DNA of 64,000 bases from JAJPKR01 sp050746125 (lineage in GTDB: Bacteria > Acidobacteriota > Terriglobia > Terriglobales > SCQP01): positions 1-64,000 of the forward strand of contig JBOGKX010000142.1 of NCBI GenBank assembly GCA_050746125.1, written 5' to 3'. The position numbers and the translations under genes are program-made. The notes beneath the pieces were generated by a model. The model did no database searches and had not been told where the DNA came from. It was given only the letters and a program-made list of their open reading frames with translations. This document shows, in pieces, positions 62,075 to 64,000 of this stretch. Numbering within the stretch: position 1 is the first letter of the stretch; every line of letters begins with the position of its first letter.

Positions 62075-64000
62075 ATGGATCGCCCACCCATTTTTTACGA
62101 TCCCGCGCGCAAGCGCTGGAAGATCGCCACGCGCGTGCTCAATGTCGCGGGTTTGGTGGCGGTGCTCCTTTTAGCGGTGTTCATCGCCGAGATGGCGAGC
62201 AACGAAAGCCTGCCGCGTCTGATCCTGCCCACGGAAGCGGCGGCGCATCCCGTCGCCGCCCGCTACCTGCGCTATCTGCGGCGCCAGCAGGCCAAGGCAG
62301 CGCGCCATCGGCCCCGGCATCCGCGCCGGAAACGCCAAGTCGCGCCCATGCGGGGGCTGCCGCAAGGCCTGCGCGCGGCCTTCTACGTCAATTGGGACGC
62401 GCCGGCTTACTTCGCCCTGCGCGCCCATATTCGCGACATGGACGTCCTGTTCTGCGACTGGCTGCACGCGGCGACCGCCGACGGCCACATCGAGTCGAGC
62501 TTCAACGCCGAGGCCGAGTACGGCATCAAGGACTCCAACATTTTCCTCTGGGCGCGGGCGGAAAACCCCGACCTCGGCATCGTGCCGATGGTGAACAATT
62601 ACGACGGCTCGCTTTGGCAGGGCGACGCCGCCGCCAAGATGTTCGCCGACCCTGCCGCCCGCGCCACGTTTCGCCAGCAATTGCTGCCGGCGCTGGCACG
62701 CTGGAACGCGCATGGAGTCGTCATCGACTTCGAAAATATCCCCACCGCCGCGCAACCGGATTATCGTGCCTTCATCGCCGAGCTCTATCCGTTTCTCCAG
62801 CAGGCCGGCATCCGCATGTATCTGAGCCTGCCGGTCGCCGACAACGATTACGACTTGGCCTACTACGCCCGCCATACCGACGTCGTGATCCTCATGGACT
62901 ACGATCAACACTGGCAGGAGAGCGCGCCCGGACCGATCGCGGCGCAGAGCTGGTTTTTGAACAATCTGCGCCTGGCGCTCAAGGCGATTCCACGCGACAA
63001 GCTGATGGTCGGGCTCGCCGGCTACGGCTATGACTGGCCGCAAGGGCGCAATGGCAGCGAGATCAGCGTGCAAAGCGCGCTGATCGCCGCCGACGAATCC
63101 GGTTCCGACGTGCGCGTCGATCCCGAATCGCTCAACCCCACTCTCGACTATGACGACGATTCCGGCCGCCTGCATCACGTCTGGTTCACCGACGCGGTCA
63201 CGGCGGTGAACGAGATGCGAGGTGCGGCGGCGCTGGGCATCGACAACTTCGCGTTATGGCGGCTGGGCGCGGGAGATAGCTCGCTGTGGCCGGTGTTCGA
63301 CAGATTCCTCGACAATGCCCAGGTCGCCAAAGCGCTGGCCGCGCCCGAGCCCGGCTACGAAATCGACCGCGAAGGCAAGGGCGACATCTTTCACGTCGCC
63401 AGCGGCCCGCAGCCAGGAATTCGTCAGATCACCTTCGATCCCAACACCGACTTGATCAGCCAGGAACGCTACCTGCGTTATCCCCGCTCCTATCGGCTGG
63501 ATAGCTACGGTTGGGCGCCGAAGACCGTCGCTCTGACCTTCGATGACGGCCCGGACCCACGCTGGACGCCGCAGATCCTGCGCGTCTTGCGCGACAAGGG
63601 CGTGCACGGCACCTTTTTCGTCATCGGCGCCAACGTGGACCGCTATCCGGACTTGGTGCGGCGCGCCTATAGCCAGGGCAACGAGATCGGCAATCATACC
63701 TTTCTCCACCCCGACTCCTCGGACATCTCCCGGCTGCAATTGCAGCTCGAGCTCAACAGCACCGAGCGGCTAGTGGAGAGCGTCTTGGGCGTGAAGATGG
63801 CGCTCTTCCGGCCGCCGTACGGCGTCGACGCCACCCCCACCACCAACGAGGAAGTGCGGCCGTTGGAGGAGGCGCAAACTCTGGGATACATCGTGGTCGG
63901 CGAGGGCATCGACCCGCACGATTGGCAGAAGGGCCGCACCGCCGACCAGGTCGTGGAAAATGTGCTGGAGCAACTGAGCGACGGGTCCATCCTGCTGCTG
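62075..64000 (+). CDS. GH18-like and NodB polysaccharide deacetylase fusion (partial at window end)
   Basis: An open frame of 642 codons runs from the ATG 62075 to the window edge with no stop, so the gene continues outside. A membrane helix (about residues 25-43, LNVAGLVAVLLLAVFIAEMA) and a basic linker lead into a GH18-like barrel with GVVIDFENIP (Glu220 at the usual catalytic position) and FALWRLGAGD, then a NodB deacetylase: TFDDGPDPRW with Asp490-Asp491, metal-binding His541 and His545 in NHTFLHP, RPPYG, and DPHDW. In known fusions of this order a GT2 synthase follows. It probably makes or modifies an exopolysaccharide such as poly-N-acetylglucosamine. Confidence 0.88.
   Translation, partial: MDRPPIFYDPARKRWKIATRVLNVAGLVAVLLLAVFIAEMASNESLPRLILPTEAAAHPVAARYLRYLRRQQAKAARHRPRHPRRKRQVAPMRGLPQGLRAAFYVNWDAPAYFALRAHIRDMDVLFCDWLHAATADGHIESSFNAEAEYGIKDSNIFLWARAENPDLGIVPMVNNYDGSLWQGDAAAKMFADPAARATFRQQLLPALARWNAHGVVIDFENIPTAAQPDYRAFIAELYPFLQQAGIRMYLSLPVADNDYDLAYYARHTDVVILMDYDQHWQESAPGPIAAQSWFLNNLRLALKAIPRDKLMVGLAGYGYDWPQGRNGSEISVQSALIAADESGSDVRVDPESLNPTLDYDDDSGRLHHVWFTDAVTAVNEMRGAAALGIDNFALWRLGAGDSSLWPVFDRFLDNAQVAKALAAPEPGYEIDREGKGDIFHVASGPQPGIRQITFDPNTDLISQERYLRYPRSYRLDSYGWAPKTVALTFDDGPDPRWTPQILRVLRDKGVHGTFFVIGANVDRYPDLVRRAYSQGNEIGNHTFLHPDSSDISRLQLQLELNSTERLVESVLGVKMALFRPPYGVDATPTTNEEVRPLEEAQTLGYIVVGEGIDPHDWQKGRTADQVVENVLEQLSDGSILLL

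Overview
The window is GC-rich, densely coded chromosomal DNA from a Gram-negative-type bacterium, most likely an acidobacterium (Acidobacteriota). This is inferred from the mix of families: a zinc-ribbon/kinase/TPR protein, a PEP-CTERM protein, a Tat-exported CRTAC1 (VCBS/UnbV) protein, several Tat-exported enzymes, a TolC protein with a Gly-rich insert, DPP-IV-like peptidases and an actinobacterial-type glycogen synthase. No rRNA gene is present to fix the taxonomy.

Layout. 1-2.2 kb: remains of a surface-polysaccharide locus, with a frameshifted UDP-glucose dehydrogenase pseudogene cut by the window edge and an intact UDP-galactopyranose mutase. 2.7-7.3 kb: tRNA-Ser(CGA), a GT87 membrane glycosyltransferase, tadA, a Tat-exported glycosylasparaginase-like enzyme, a zinc-ribbon protein, tRNA(CAT) and a decayed tyrosine-recombinase fragment. 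7.5-17.8 kb: PEP-CTERM protein, Ser/Thr kinase, TolC channel, Tat-exported sugar isomerase-like protein, CRTAC1 protein and an HD-GYP phosphodiesterase. 17.8-25.9 kb: a small Pycsar-effector-like membrane protein, two different transglutaminases around an unknown gene, and an orphan secretin. 26-30.6 kb: recG, an ornithine-cyclodeaminase-family gene and a cysteine desulfurase. 30.6-34.8 kb: a tightly packed leftward run (M15 peptidase, aroK, unknown secreted protein, inactive M1-like protein, then the desulfurase) with an Lrp/AsnC regulator upstream. 34.9-40.6 kb: a tyrosine/phenylalanine catabolic operon (aminotransferase, HPPD, HmgA, an unknown protein, fumarylacetoacetase) read divergently from the Lrp regulator. 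40.7-48 kb: epimerase and ychF, an ECF sigma factor with a small Cys/His protein, glucose dehydrogenase-like enzyme and a large S9 peptidase. 48-62 kb: phzF, murJ, gatB, small genes, acyl-CoA carboxylase beta subunit, recR-ebfC-dnaX with the SRP RNA upstream, fabH, glycogen synthase and a GT39-like membrane protein. The window ends inside a fused GH18-like/NodB deacetylase gene that has no stop codon before the edge.

The least expected sequence-level observation is a family of interspersed repeats (four copies at about 3.8, 4.9, 28.4 and 45.4 kb, all in the same orientation). They share a roughly 38-base core and, in two copies, paired AATTTCC-type hairpins. One copy lies in frame inside the GT87 coding region and appears to be translated. 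The best candidate for new enzymology is the unknown 296-residue protein in the tyrosine operon, which occupies the place where maleylacetoacetate isomerase would be expected. Functional calls rest on motifs read by eye; no database search was possible.
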